This document shows positions 35,868-48,700 of a DNA stretch of 64,000 nucleotides, piece after piece. The stretch is from Thioflexithrix psekupsensis (GTDB lineage: Bacteria; Pseudomonadota; Gammaproteobacteria; Beggiatoales; Beggiatoaceae), in contig NZ_MSLT01000012.1 in assembly GCF_002149925.1 (NCBI RefSeq), forward strand, positions 1,054,001 through 1,118,000. The letters run 5' to 3'. The notes under the pieces were generated by a model. It saw only the letters and a program-made list of their open reading frames with translations. It had not been told where the DNA came from and searched no databases. The first letter of the stretch is position 1, and each line of letters begins with the position of its first letter. The translations under genes and the position numbers were made by a program.

Positions 35868-36737
35868 ATGAAAGAATTACAACATTTGTTAGAACGGGCT
35901 GAACAATTGCTGTCTCGTCTTGAACCGTTAATGCCGCCGACTCGGTTATTGCCTGATTGGAATACTGTAATGGCCTGTCGTTGGCAGAAGCACAGCGCAC
36001 AACACGGTCAATTTCGCCCCGTGCATCATCCGCATACCATTCGTTTAAGCGATCTACACGGAATTGATGCGCAAAAACACAGCGTAGAACGAAACACGCT
36101 ACAGTTTTTACAGCGTAAACCCGCCAATCATGTGCTACTTTGGGGCGCAAGAGGCACCGGCAAATCTTCCCTAATTAAAGCCTTATTAAATCAATATGCA
36201 AAAGAAGGTTTGCGTTTAATTGAGGTGGATAAGCAGCATTTAATGGATTTGCCCGAAATTGTGGAATCTTTATATATTTTGCCACAGCGTTTTATTATTT
36301 TTTGTGATGATCTTTCTTTTGAACAAGACGATGCCAGTTATAAGGCATTAAAAAGCATTTTAGATGGTTCTATTGATGCGCCACCTGAGAATGTTTTAAT
36401 TTATGCCACGTCGAATCGACGGCATCTTTTACCTGAATATAAAGTGGAAAATTTAGATAGCCGTTTGGTGGCCGGAGAAATTCATCACAGCGATGCGGTA
36501 GAAGAAAAAATATCGTTGTCAGAACGCTTTGGTTTGTGGCTTTCTTTTTATCCATTTCATCAAGATGAATATTTGGCCATTGTGCGAATTTGGTTGGCTT
36601 ATTTAAATGTGCCAGCTTATGATGAAGAAGAAATGCGTTTAGCGGCATTGCAATGGGCGTTATTACGCGGATCGCGTAGTGGTCGATCCGCGTGGCAATT
36701 CGCTCAAGATTGGGCTGGACAACATGCCCGATCTTGA
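35868..36737 (+). CDS. DUF815-type AAA ATPase
   Basis: This 289-residue P-loop protein has Walker A GARGTGKS at 93-100, Walker B FIIFCDDLSF at about 142-151, and an Arg-rich sensor region (YATSNRRHLLPEY) followed by a small helical lid. An N-terminal helical segment precedes the ATPase core. This is the arrangement of the DUF815 family, predicted AAA+ ATPases of unknown function common in proteobacteria. It is monocistronic and convergent with the giant surface-protein gene, whose stop is only 20 bp away with no obvious terminator. Confidence 0.82.
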   Translation: MKELQHLLERAEQLLSRLEPLMPPTRLLPDWNTVMACRWQKHSAQHGQFRPVHHPHTIRLSDLHGIDAQKHSVERNTLQFLQRKPANHVLLWGARGTGKSSLIKALLNQYAKEGLRLIEVDKQHLMDLPEIVESLYILPQRFIIFCDDLSFEQDDASYKALKSILDGSIDAPPENVLIYATSNRRHLLPEYKVENLDSRLVAGEIHHSDAVEEKISLSERFGLWLSFYPFHQDEYLAIVRIWLAYLNVPAYDEEEMRLAALQWALLRGSRSGRSAWQFAQDWAGQHARS

Positions 36738-36757
36738 GATTTTCTTTAGGCTATAAA

Positions 36758-39700
36758 TTAGAAAGTATGTTGCGTTGTGGTACTCGAAGAAGCAAAGAAT
36801 TGATAGGCATCCATATCATTCCATTTTAATGCAAATGGATTGCTATAGGCATAATGCAACGCATTTAGCACTTGATAAGGCGCGTAATTGAGTACCGTGT
36901 AAACGCTAGACGGTTGGCTAAAAAACAGTTGCGGTGTCACGACGGGCGCGAAATAAGTCCGCACATCAAATACACTCATTTGCGTGTTATTATACAAAGA
37001 GAACTGTTCTTGTATCTCCATGCTGTGCGGCGTATCACTTAAAATCACGCCCGCAAACGAAGCCAACCAGTTGCCACCCACATCAGCCATGACAGTTTGT
37101 GTTCCCAATTCGTTGCCTTCTTCGTCAAACAGAATGATTTTTAATGTCGTACCAGACGCAACTGAACCGCTGTAAATCGGTGCAATCGGCAACGGTGGCA
37201 AGCTAAAGCGTTTATCCGGCCACGGCATTCCCCATTTTTCTGTCGGTTTGTAGAAGACGTTGTAGTGATAAGAAACAAAAGTGTCCCGATCTTCGGTGGT
37301 TGTCGTCGTCGTGGTGGGCGGAGTCAAGCCGCCGGGTGGGATCAAGCCACCGGGTGGAATTTGTCCGTCCGGTGGGATTAAGCCACCGGGCGGAATTAAG
37401 CCGCCGGGTGGAATTTGCCCATCGGGCGGAATTAAGCCGCCGGGTGGAATTTGTCCACCGGGCGGAATTAAACCGTTTGGAGGTTCTGTTACAGTCACTT
37501 TATTGGTAAACACATCTGTATCACTACGCAATGGCGCGAGTAAAGATACCGTAAACACTCGACTTTCGCCCGCGACTAAATCAAATTCAGGGTAAGCCAG
37601 AACTCCATCTGCAATCACCCAACCCACGTCGCTGGCACTGATAAAAGTGCTGTTTTCGGGTAAATAATCGTGTAATTGTATCGATTGGATATTTTCATCC
37701 GTGACGTTAGTGACAGTAATTGTGTATTCAACTGTTTGTCCACCCAAAACGTAAGATTGATCATTGCTCTTAGTAAGAATCAAGCGCGGCGGTTGTTCTG
37801 GTGGTGTTTCCGGTGTACCCGGTACGCCCGGTGTTCCCGGCACATCAGGTGTTCCCGGTGTACCCGGTACACCCGGTGTTCCCGGTACATTAGGCGTTCC
37901 CGGCACATCAGGAGTTCCCGGTGTACCCGGTACGCCGGGCGTTCCCGGCACACTTGGAGTTCCCGGTGTACCCGGTACGCCGGGCGTTCCCGGTACACCC
38001 GGTGTTCCCGGCACACTCGGATTTCCCGGTGTACCCGGTACATTAGGTGTTCCCGGCACACTTGGAGTTCCCGGTGTACCCGGTACGTCCGGCGTTTCCG
38101 GCACACTTGGATTTCCCGGTGCATTTGGATCATTTGGATCGGGAATATTGGGTTTTTCTTCCTCATCTTTCGGCGTGGGTTGATAGCCAAAATCAATATC
38201 GTCTCGGCTATCGCCTTCCTTCAGGGTGATTTTGGCACTGCCTTGGCCGGCAGTTTGTGGCCCTGAAGTGGGTTTATACTGATCCAGTGATGTAATTACG
38301 GTCACGTGATAATCCCCACTGGGCAAATTCTCAAAACGATAACGCCCTGATTCATCGGTTGTCGTGGTGAAAATCACATCGTCATCCGTGCCTTCAATCC
38401 CGTCCGCGCCAAACCAGCGTGCTTGTACGGTGACACCCGCTAAACCGCTTTCATTTGCATCTTGAATGCCATCGCCGTTTTCGTCTAACCAAATAAAATC
38501 ACCAAATGAGGCCGTGCCTTTAAAACCAAAATCGACCGTGTCAATTTGTTGGCCTGAAGCTAAATTAATGGGTTGGTAGGCGTTTGGTGTGGTTGTCACT
38601 GTGCCATCGGGTGCGGTGACATTAATTTGATACAAGCCTGCGGGTAAATTATCGAAGCGATAACGGCCTGATTCGTCTGTAGTTGTGGTAAGAATCACAT
38701 CATCAGGCGTGCCGAAAATGCCATCTAACCCTGCACCTGTTAAAGTGACGGTTAAGTCAGAATAAACGGATTCACCCGCATCAAATTGGCCATCCCCATC
38801 AGTATCGTGCCACACTTGATCACCAATACTGCCCGCACGAGTCACACCAAAATCAATATCATCACGGTGTTGATTGGGTTCTAAACGGAATTGGGCTTGA
38901 CCCGCGCCAATAGAGTCACGGCCGATTGTGGGCGTTGTGCCATTGGGAGGGGTGATGGTGACGTTATAATCCCCACTCGGCAAATTCTCAAAACGATAAC
39001 GCCCTGATTCATCCGTGATTGTGGTGAAAATCACATCGTCATCCGTGCCTTCAATCCCGTCCGCACCAAACCAACGCGCTTGTACGGTGACACCCGCTAA
39101 ACCGCTTTCGTTCGCATCTTGAATGCCGTCGCCATTTTCGTCTAACCAAATAAAATCACCAAATGAGGCCGTACCTTTAAAGCCAAAATCGACGGTATCG
39201 ATTTGTTGACCTGAAGCCAAGTTAATAGGTTGGTAGGCGTTTGCTGTGGTTGTGACTGTGCCATCGGGGGCGGTGACATTAATTTGATAATTTCCTGCGG
39301 GTAAATTATCGAAGCGATAACGGCCTGATTCGTCAGTAGTTGTGGTTAAGATAATATCGTCAGGCGTGCCGAAAATGCCGTCTTTGCCTGCACCTGTTAA
39401 AGTGACGGTTAAACCAGAATAAACGGATTCGCCCGCATCAAATTGGCCGTCCCCATCAGTATCATGCCAGACTTGATCGCCAATACTGCCCGCACGAGTC
39501 ACACCGAAATCAATATCATCACGGTGTTGATTGGGTTCTAAACGGAATTGGGCTTGACCTGCGCCAATAGAGTCACGGCCGACAGTCGGCGTTGTGCCAT
39601 TGGGAGGGGTGATGGTGACGTTGTAATCGCCGCTGGGCAAATTCTCAAAACGATAACGTCCTGATTCATCAGTTATCGCGGTGAAAATCACATCGTCATC

Positions 39701-42700
39701 CGTGCCTTCAATCCCATCCGCACCAAACCAACGCGCTTGGACTACAACGCCCGCTAAACCGCTTTCGTTGGCATCTTGAATGCCGTCGCCATTTTCGTCT
39801 AACCAAATAAAATCGCCAAATGAGGCTGTGCCTTTAAAACCAAAATCGACGGTATCGATTTGTTGGCCAGAAGCTAAATTAATAGGTTGATAGGCGTTTG
39901 GTGTGGTTGTGACTGTGCCATCGGGCGCGGTGATATTAACTTGATACAAGCCTGCGGGTAAATTATCGAAGCGATAACGGCCTGATTCGTCAGTAGTTGT
40001 GGTTAAAACAACATCGTCAGGCGTGCCGAAAATACCGTCTGCGCCTGCGTCGGTTAGGGTGACGGTTAGACCTGCATACGGGGCTTCATTGGTATCGAAT
40101 TGGCCATCTCCGTCTACATCAAACCAGACTTGATCGCCAATACTGCCCGATGCAGGACGGAAACCAAAGTCAATATCATCTCGCTGCTCACCACGAGTTA
40201 ATGTCACGGGTTGATAAGCGGTAGGCGTAGTGCTACTGGTGCCGTCGGGCGTGGGAACGGTGACACGATAATCGCCTGCGGGTAAATGCTCAAAACGATA
40301 ACGCCCTGATTCATCTGTGTTTGTGCTTAAAATAATATCGTCGGCCGTGCCGAAAATGCCATCTAAGCCCACACCCGTTAATGTCACGGTTAAGTTATCA
40401 TAACCCACTTCGTTAGCGTCAACTTGACCATCGCCATCCGTGTCTTGCCACACGGTATCGCCTAGGCTCGCTGTGCCTCTGAAACCAAAATTGACATCAT
40501 TTTTATGTTCGCCCAAATCTAAAGTAAATCGTTCATAAGCCGTAGGCGTTGTGGTACTTGTTCCCGATGGCGCGTAAACGGTGGCGATATAGTCGCCCGG
40601 TGGCAAATCGTCGAAACGATAACGCCCTTGTTCATCCGTCACCGTGCTTAGAATCACATCGTCTGGCGTACCCAAAAGGCCATCCGGCCCCGCAGTGGTT
40701 AAAGTGACGGTGATACCCACATAAGGCGGTTCATTCGGATCAATTTGGCCATCTCCGTCCACATCAAACCACACCCGATCTCCCACACTGCCCAACGGAC
40801 GGAAGCCAAAATCGACATCTAAACGATTTTCACCGGGTTCTAAACGCAACGTATCGTAAGCGGATGGCGTGGTGGATACCGCACCGTCTGGCGTGGCAAC
40901 GTGTACGCGGTATTGATCGGAATCGAGATCGCTGAATAAATAACGACCTTGATTGTCTGTGGCGGTGGTTAAAATGACATCGTCTGGCGTACCGAAAACG
41001 CCATCTGGCCCCGCCCCCGTTAAAGTCACCGTTAAATTCGCATAGCCCGCTTCACCGGAATCAATTTGACCGTCTCCGTCTCGATCTTGCCATACGGTAT
41101 CACCAATACTGCCTTTGACCATTTCGCCTTGATAACCAAAATCAACATCTTGGCGCGTTTGTCCACTGGTTAAAGTGACCACAGCAGAACCGCGGCCAAT
41201 GCTGTCAATGCCTTGAATTGGGGTTAAACCGGGGCCAGGATTGACGGCGGTCACGGTAAACGTGCCTGCGGGCAATTGGGTGAATTGGTAATGGCCTTGT
41301 GGGTCGGTTAAGGTGGTTAAAGTGAGATCGTCGGCCGTGCCTGCGATACCATCCGCGCCATGCCACACGGCTTGTACGGTGACTCCCGGCAGACCGGGTT
41401 CGTTGTTGGTGTCGTGAATGGTGTCTTTATCCAGATCGTGCCAGAGTTGATCGCCTAAGCGTCCTGTTCCCACAAAACCAAAATCTAAATGATCAATACG
41501 GCGTTGGGTTTCGTTTAAAGTGACTGTTTGATAAGCGGCCGGTGTTGTTGTGGTCGTGCCAGCGGGTGGATTGACCAGTACACGATATTGACCATCAGGC
41601 AAATTATTAAAACGATATTGACCATTGTTGTCTGTGGTTTGCGTGGCGATAACGGCATCGTCGGGCGTGCCGAAAATCCCATCCGGGCCAGCAGAGAGCA
41701 ATTGTACTGTGATACTCGATAAACGCGGCTCAGTGCCGTCAACTTGGCCATCTTGATCTAAGTCGAGCCAGACCGTGTCTCCTATCGATCCCGATCCTCG
41801 CGCATAACCAAAATCAATGTCATCACGTTGTTGGTTAGCGGCTAAGGTGAGATCAACGGTATTTCCGCCCATGCTTTGCGCGCCCGTGGTGGGATGATAA
41901 CCGGCGGGCGGCGTGACAGATACGCGATAATCGCCAGGGGGAAGATGATCAAATTGATAATGGCCGTTTTCATTGGTGGTGGTGTTGAAAATGAGATCGT
42001 CGGCCGTGCCAAGAATTCCATCCGTTCCCTCCCAACGCAATTGTACGGGAACACTCGCTAATGGCGTTTCTCCGCCGTCTTGAATCCCGTCGTTATTGCT
42101 GTCGTGCCAAATAGTGTCACCAATACTGCCTGTACCACGAAAACCAAAATCAGCCGTCATAATACGTTGATTTTCTGCGAGAACCACCACATGACTGCGG
42201 CCGGTGGTGCTGGTGAGGCCGGGCGTGGGATCGTCGTCAATAGAGATACGATACGCGCCCGCGTCTAAGTTACCAAAAGCGTATTCGCCTAAGTGATTGG
42301 TGACAATGGCGCGGAAAATGTCGTCTTCCGTGCCAAAAATATCATCAGGCCCCGCACCGTGTAAACTAATACGTTGTCCAGCATAGACGGGTTCACCGGG
42401 ATTATATTCGCCGTCGCCATTGGTGTCATAAAAGACTTTATCGCCAATCACGCCTTGAGCGGCTGAGGCGCGTTGCGCATAACCAAAATCAACATCAACC
42501 CGATCTTGTCCCGTGGTGAGCGTGACGGTGGTGCCGTGGTCTTGATTGCCGTCTAAGTCGTAAGTGTTGAGCGAGACTCCCGCCGGTAAAGTGCTGGTGT
42601 CGATGTTGACGCGGTAAGTGCCGGCGGCTAATCCGCCCAAAGTATAAATGCCGTTGTCACCGGTGAGGGTGTGCGGTTCACCGGGATCGTATTGGCCGTT

Positions 42701-45700
42701 GTTATTGCTGTCGATATAGACGCGAACGTCACTGATTCCGCTTTCTCCACCGTCTTGTAAACCATTTTCGTTTGAGTCTAACCAGACGCGATCCCCAATA
42801 CTGCCCCCACTACGATAACCAAAATCAGCATCGCGCACGGCTTGATTGGGTAGCAGTTGGACTAGGGTGCGGTTGTCGTTGTTGCCATCTCGATCCGCGA
42901 TATTTGTGCCGGCATCGCTGGGTAAAGTGGGCGTGTGTACGGCTACCCAATAATCGCCCGGCGGTAAATTATCAAATAAATAAATCCCATCAGAACCGGT
43001 CACGGTAGACGGTTCACCCGAATCCCAAACGCCATTGTTATTGCTGTCTAAATAGACGGTGACTCCCCCAAGGCCGGGTTCGCCTGTGTTATAAATTCCG
43101 TCGCCATTGGTATCGCGCCACAGTTGATCGCCAATGCTGCCGGTATTGGGTTTGTAGCCAAAATTGACATCGTCGATATTATCGCCCGCGTTGACGGTGA
43201 GCGTGACTCCGTTGTTGAGCGTGCCATCACGTTCATAACTGGGCAGTAGGTTACTGGGTAGGGTTGCCGTATCGACGCGCACGGTATAAGTACCGGGTAA
43301 TAAATCGGGGAATTCGTAGTGACCATTCATATTGGTGACTACAGACGGTTCGCCGGGATCGCGTTTGCCATCATTGTTTAAATCTAAAAATACAGTCACG
43401 CCATGTAGACCTAATTCGCCTTCGTCTTGTACGCCGTCGCCGTCGGTATCGTTCCAAAGTAAGTGGCCGATTCGTGCCGTGTCGGGAGGAGTCGTGTCGC
43501 CGCGATAGCCAAAATCAACGGTGTCAACGGTTTGGCCGGCGGTCACGGTTAAGGTGACGCGGTTATTTTTGTCGTTGTCACGGTCATAAGTGTTAATGCG
43601 CAGATCGGCCGGTAAGGTGTTGGTATCGACAATGACGGTATATTCTCCGGGCGTGAGTCCGGTGAATGCGTAATTGCCGTTGCTGTCTGTGGTGGCGGTG
43701 GGTTCGCCTGCGATGTATTTACCGTCTTTGTCCAGGTCTAAGAAGACGGTCACATTAGCAATGCCTTTTTCTGTGCTGTCGTCGTCTTGAATGCCGTCGC
43801 CATTGGCATCGTGCCAAATTCGATCCCCAATGCTGGCACTGGCTTGGTAGCCAAAATCGATGTCGGTGCGGTTTTCGCCGGCGTTGAGTGTTACACTAAC
43901 TTGACTGTCTTCATTGCCATCGCGGTCGTAGGTATTAATGCGGACGTTAGACGGTAAGGTGCTGGTATCGACAACAATTTGATACGTTCCCGCGGGGAGA
44001 TTTTCAAATAAATAATCGCCGTCGGGATCAGTAAGAACAAAGGTTTCTCCCGTGTTAAAAACCCCGTCGCCATTGGCATCAATGAACACCCGAACATCAC
44101 GAATGCCGGATTCTCCCGTATTGGGCGCGCCATTGCCGTTGTCATCTTGCCAGATTCGGTCACCGATGCTGCCTAGTGCGGGTGGGTCTGGGGGTGGCGG
44201 TGGGGGAGGCGGCGGTGTGATGGTGACTTGTAATCCGAAATCGACATTGTCAACACTGGGTGTCCCCGAATTCAACATAACGGATTTTGGATCATTATTC
44301 GTGGTTAAGGTATGACCTGCGGGCGTGACTAAATCGACAGAATAGGTTTGGAAAAGGAGATGGGTAAATTGGTATTTACCATCTGCATCTGTTGTGGTGG
44401 TGGCAATCACTGTACCGGCACTGTTTTTTAATTGTACCGTTACGCCTGACATGCCACTTTCGCCATCTTGTTGACCGTCGCCATTTTCATCTAACCAAAC
44501 AAAATCGCCAATACTGCCCGTGCCGCGGTAGCCGAAGTCGGCATCATTGAATTGTTGACCCGTGGTTAGGGTGACGGTGAATTCTGTGGCTGTGGTTGCG
44601 GCCACGCCTGCGGGCAATGTGTCGGGGTCAACTTTAACGCGATACGTTCCTGCGAGTAAGTCAGTAAAACGGTAATTGCCGTTGGCATTGGTGGTGACAA
44701 AATTATCAGTGCCATCATTGGTATAATCGCCGTCGTTATTGAGGTCGATTAAAACCTTAATGTCCTCCAATCCCACTTCGTCCCCATCTTTTACCCCATC
44801 CCCGTCTAAGTCTAACCAAATGGTGTCGCCGATACTGGCGGGTTGGAAGTAGCCGAAGTCAATATCAGTGTGTTGGGCTTGTACAGCGGTGTTCAAACTG
44901 ACTGCAACGGCTGTTGTCAGCGTATTGGCGTTTGGTACAAAGGTGAAATTGTCTAACAATGGATTGGTGTCTGGAATAACCACTAAGTAGTTTCCATCGC
45001 TTAAACCCGTAAAGTTGTATTGCCCTGTCGCGCTGGTGGTTTTGGTTTCTACCAAAGTATCGCCTGCATCTAAAAGACCGTCACCATTGGTATCTGAATA
45101 TAATCGTACCGTTACCCCAGCAATCCCCAATTCTCCTGTATTTTGTACGCCATCTTGATTGCTGTCTTCCCACACCAAATCACCAATACTGCCGCCTGTT
45201 CGATAGCCAAAATCAGCATCTGTGCGGTGTTCATTGGCTGTCAGAGTCGCAGAAAACGGTAAATTACCTGTGGTACTGGATTGATTGTCTAAGGGAGTTC
45301 CCGCACCATCCGTGACTTCAATGACGTAATTACCCGCCGTTAAACCGGTGAAATTGTACCAACCTGTGCTGTCGGTGACTTTGCTTTGATTGAGTGTATG
45401 AGATTCGCCTGTATCCCAAACGCCATTGCTATTGCTGTCTGTGTAGTTGTATAAGGTGACAGTCACTCCTGCAATGCCCAATTCTCCCGCGTCTTGTACA
45501 CCATCGCCGTCCGTGTCCGACCAAATGAAATCTCCCACACTCGCGCCTTGACGATAGCCAAAATCAGCATTGAGATATTCATGACCTCCTCCCGATAAAT
45601 CAACAGGATGCGCTTGATTATTCGTGGTGGGCGCGTAATTGGCTAATACAGCAGCCGTGTCTGTCACCATGACCAAATATTTTGCGGGAGGCAAGCCTGC

Positions 45701-48700
45701 AAACAGATATTTTCCATCCGTACCTGTGGTTTGTGTGGTGACAAGCGTATCACCCGCATCTAAAATGCCGTCCTCATTAACATCTATGTATAAATTAACC
45801 GTCACTCCTTCTAAACCCAATTCTCCCGCATCTTGTGCGCCGTCGCCGTCGGTATCGTTCCAAATGAAGTCGCCAATAATCGCTCCCACACTAACCCGTT
45901 CATCATGCAAAATATCTTGACCATGATAAGTCCCTGGTTCATTTTCAGCCGCTCCCGTATCCGTCAAGGTAAACGGAGTGGACATTGTCGGCGTTTTCGC
46001 TGTGGCTGAAACATTACTGTTAAATGCGCCTGTTGTTGTACCGACATTGGCTTTAAAGGTAATGGTGATTTCGCCGCCTGAAGGGAAACTGATACTGGAT
46101 AAATCCCACTCAAGATCACTACCTGTAATGGTTGGATTTATTGTGACGGTAGTGCCATCTGGTTTGGTAATGGTTGCACTGTTTGTCACATAGCTAAAAC
46201 TACTCGGCAGCGAATCGGTCACTGATAAATTTGTAATTAATTCTGAAGGGTCGATATTTTTCAGTTTAATGACATACTCAGCTTCGCCATTCACAGGAAC
46301 ATTAGGCGTGGTGGTGTCTTTGTCGATGATGAGCGGATACAAATAAAGGCTGGCCGTATCTTTTGCCGTCATCAGGTGACTATTGATGTCTTTCCCTGTT
46401 ACAAAAGATTCGTTATTGTTTGCGCCGCCTTTGACGCTGGCGTTGGTTTCAGCTTGGAATTTGAGTACGACATATTCATTCAGCTTTAGTTCGCTAATCC
46501 CTTTTCCCGCTTTTAAATCCCACTGCAAATCTTGTGGTGCTGCTTGACCATCGTTAGAAATCGTGGTTGGATTAAACACGCCTTGTGGAATGCCATTGTG
46601 CGTAAACGTTGCGGAATTAGGCACATACTGCCAACCAATCGGCAATTTATCTCGAACTGTGGGATCGCTCATCAATTGGTAAGCGGGAATGGCTAGAGTA
46701 AATGTAGCCACTTGATTGGTTGCAGGAAGGGACGTGGTGACATCCACGGTTTTAATAATCCCCAAACCCACATCCATCCATTCCGCAGGCAAGGGAAGAG
46801 TCGCATAACCAAAATCTAAGTAGGGAGATTGTCGAACCACCCCTGGCTGATCAGGGTCTTGTCCCCATGCCGCAGAAATGGGACCTGTTGCCCAGACGTG
46901 CATTCCTGTATTGTTGTTATTGGGACCAAAAATTTTGATGGATTCTAGGCGATTAGCGACGTGACTGATAGTTTGAATACCATCGCCATTAAAATCATAA
47001 AGATCGGGTTCTCCATCTCGATTAAAATCAACAAAAATCCGTGTCCCATCTTCCACTACAGTCACGAAAGCGGGAGAACCATTCACTCCACTTGAACTAG
47101 GCGGAGTGTTACTGTTACCCGGAGCCAAACCTAAAAAATATTCATCACGCAATAAATATTTGGGAACTAAACCAAAACCCCAATCGTAGTTACTGCCGTA
47201 GTTAATGCCACTGGTAATCCCTCCTTTATCAATCGCTGCTAATGCCCAAAAATTAGGCCCATCACTTTTTAGGTGTAAGGCCGATTTGACGGGAATATCT
47301 GATAAACCTATTTTCTGTAAAAACGAAGCAAACTCATTAGCCGCCACATCAAAAGTTCCAGATACGATAACACCCAAATCATTCCGATATTGATAGCTGA
47401 TCGTTGTTTCTACAGGAGAAAACATGTAAACATCCGTGTCAATAGTATGAGAGACACTATCGCTATCTGCTTTTTTATCTGTCTTACTAAATCCACTAAC
47501 AGGCATATAATACTCATTATCCCAAAGATTTTGCGGAGTTAATGAATAGCCGCGAGATTCAGAATGGGCAGTTGCATGTTGTTTACCCGCAATCACTTGG
47601 GCTTGAACGGGCTTATTGGCATTAATAATGGCAAAATCAGTGGTGACTGCATTCCCTACGTTATAGGATGTATTATAATAATTGACTCCAGCTGTGGTTG
47701 CATCATTATCGCTCCCTCCGCTACTACCAACAGCATTAGTTAGCCGACCAATAATCGCCGTTTGACCACGATCAAGGATGTATTCTTTACTGCCCGGTGA
47801 AGTTTCTGTCAGTGCAACAGGAATACCTGTTGTAGAATTTGTAGCACTTAAAGTTAATTTATTGCCAAGTTTATCCACTACAGAAACAACGGTACCATTT
47901 TCAACCGCCTGAATAAAACCATAAACTTTAGTAAAAGGGAGAAAACCATGATTCGTTGCTAAACCCTGACCCGGCATGACATAAGTGGTTTGAAACGGTT
48001 TGGCAGGGAAAATTTCCCACGCATTCCCATAGATTGAACCCATTGCGCCAATCGGATCGGTTCTCTGCGCTGGCCAAAACGCTTGGCTGACCGTCACAGG
48101 CGCGCCGACAACACGGAAATAGTCGCCTCCGTCGTATTTAGTATCTGTTCCTCTGGGTTGTACAGAAACAAGATTCTCAAAAGATTGATAACTCCCTTTG
48201 GGAATAGTAAAAACTTCTGGTGTTATATAACCATCTTCCCAATGGTAATAATAAACCGTCGCCTCCCCCACCGAACTGGTGATAGAAAGCAACATGTTTA
48301 AGCCACTGGCTTCATGCAAATTTGGATCATTATCCAACGATTCCATCACTGCCCAGGCGGCATTAGACGGGGCAGGCACGTAATATTCCGTATAACCTGC
48401 CATAATGCCTTTTAAATAGGTAAACCCAAAATCGACATTTGTATGCGAACTACTGCCTGTTAAGTTCACCAACGCGACGTGTTCTGCTTGATCCAAATGT
48501 TTATTGGCATCGTCGGGCGTAAAACCGTCAAAATTCTGCATGGTACGGCCACCATAAGCTGAACCTGCCGCCGTTAAAGGTATCGCTGGAGTGATTGCAT
48601 TGCCGTCATCATCGATTAAAATCCCCATACCGCCATAGGTTTGATCGACTGTTCCGCCCAAAGCAGTAATATCATCTGCATTGACCACTACCCAATGTGT

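Noticed and set aside
37795-38135. Regular short repeats resembling a CRISPR array
   Set aside because: Units are contiguous 9- to 21-bp coding triplets in frame with the surface protein, without spacers, leader or cas genes.
37281-38266. Several long plus-strand open frames, including a collagen-like one of about 139 codons
   Set aside because: They are antisense to the Pro/Gly repeats of the giant gene; repetitive GC-rich codons leave both strands open. There are no ribosome sites or independent domains.
44190-44225. Poly-glycine frame on the plus strand
   Set aside because: It is the complement of a proline run linker (PPPPPPPPP) in the giant protein.
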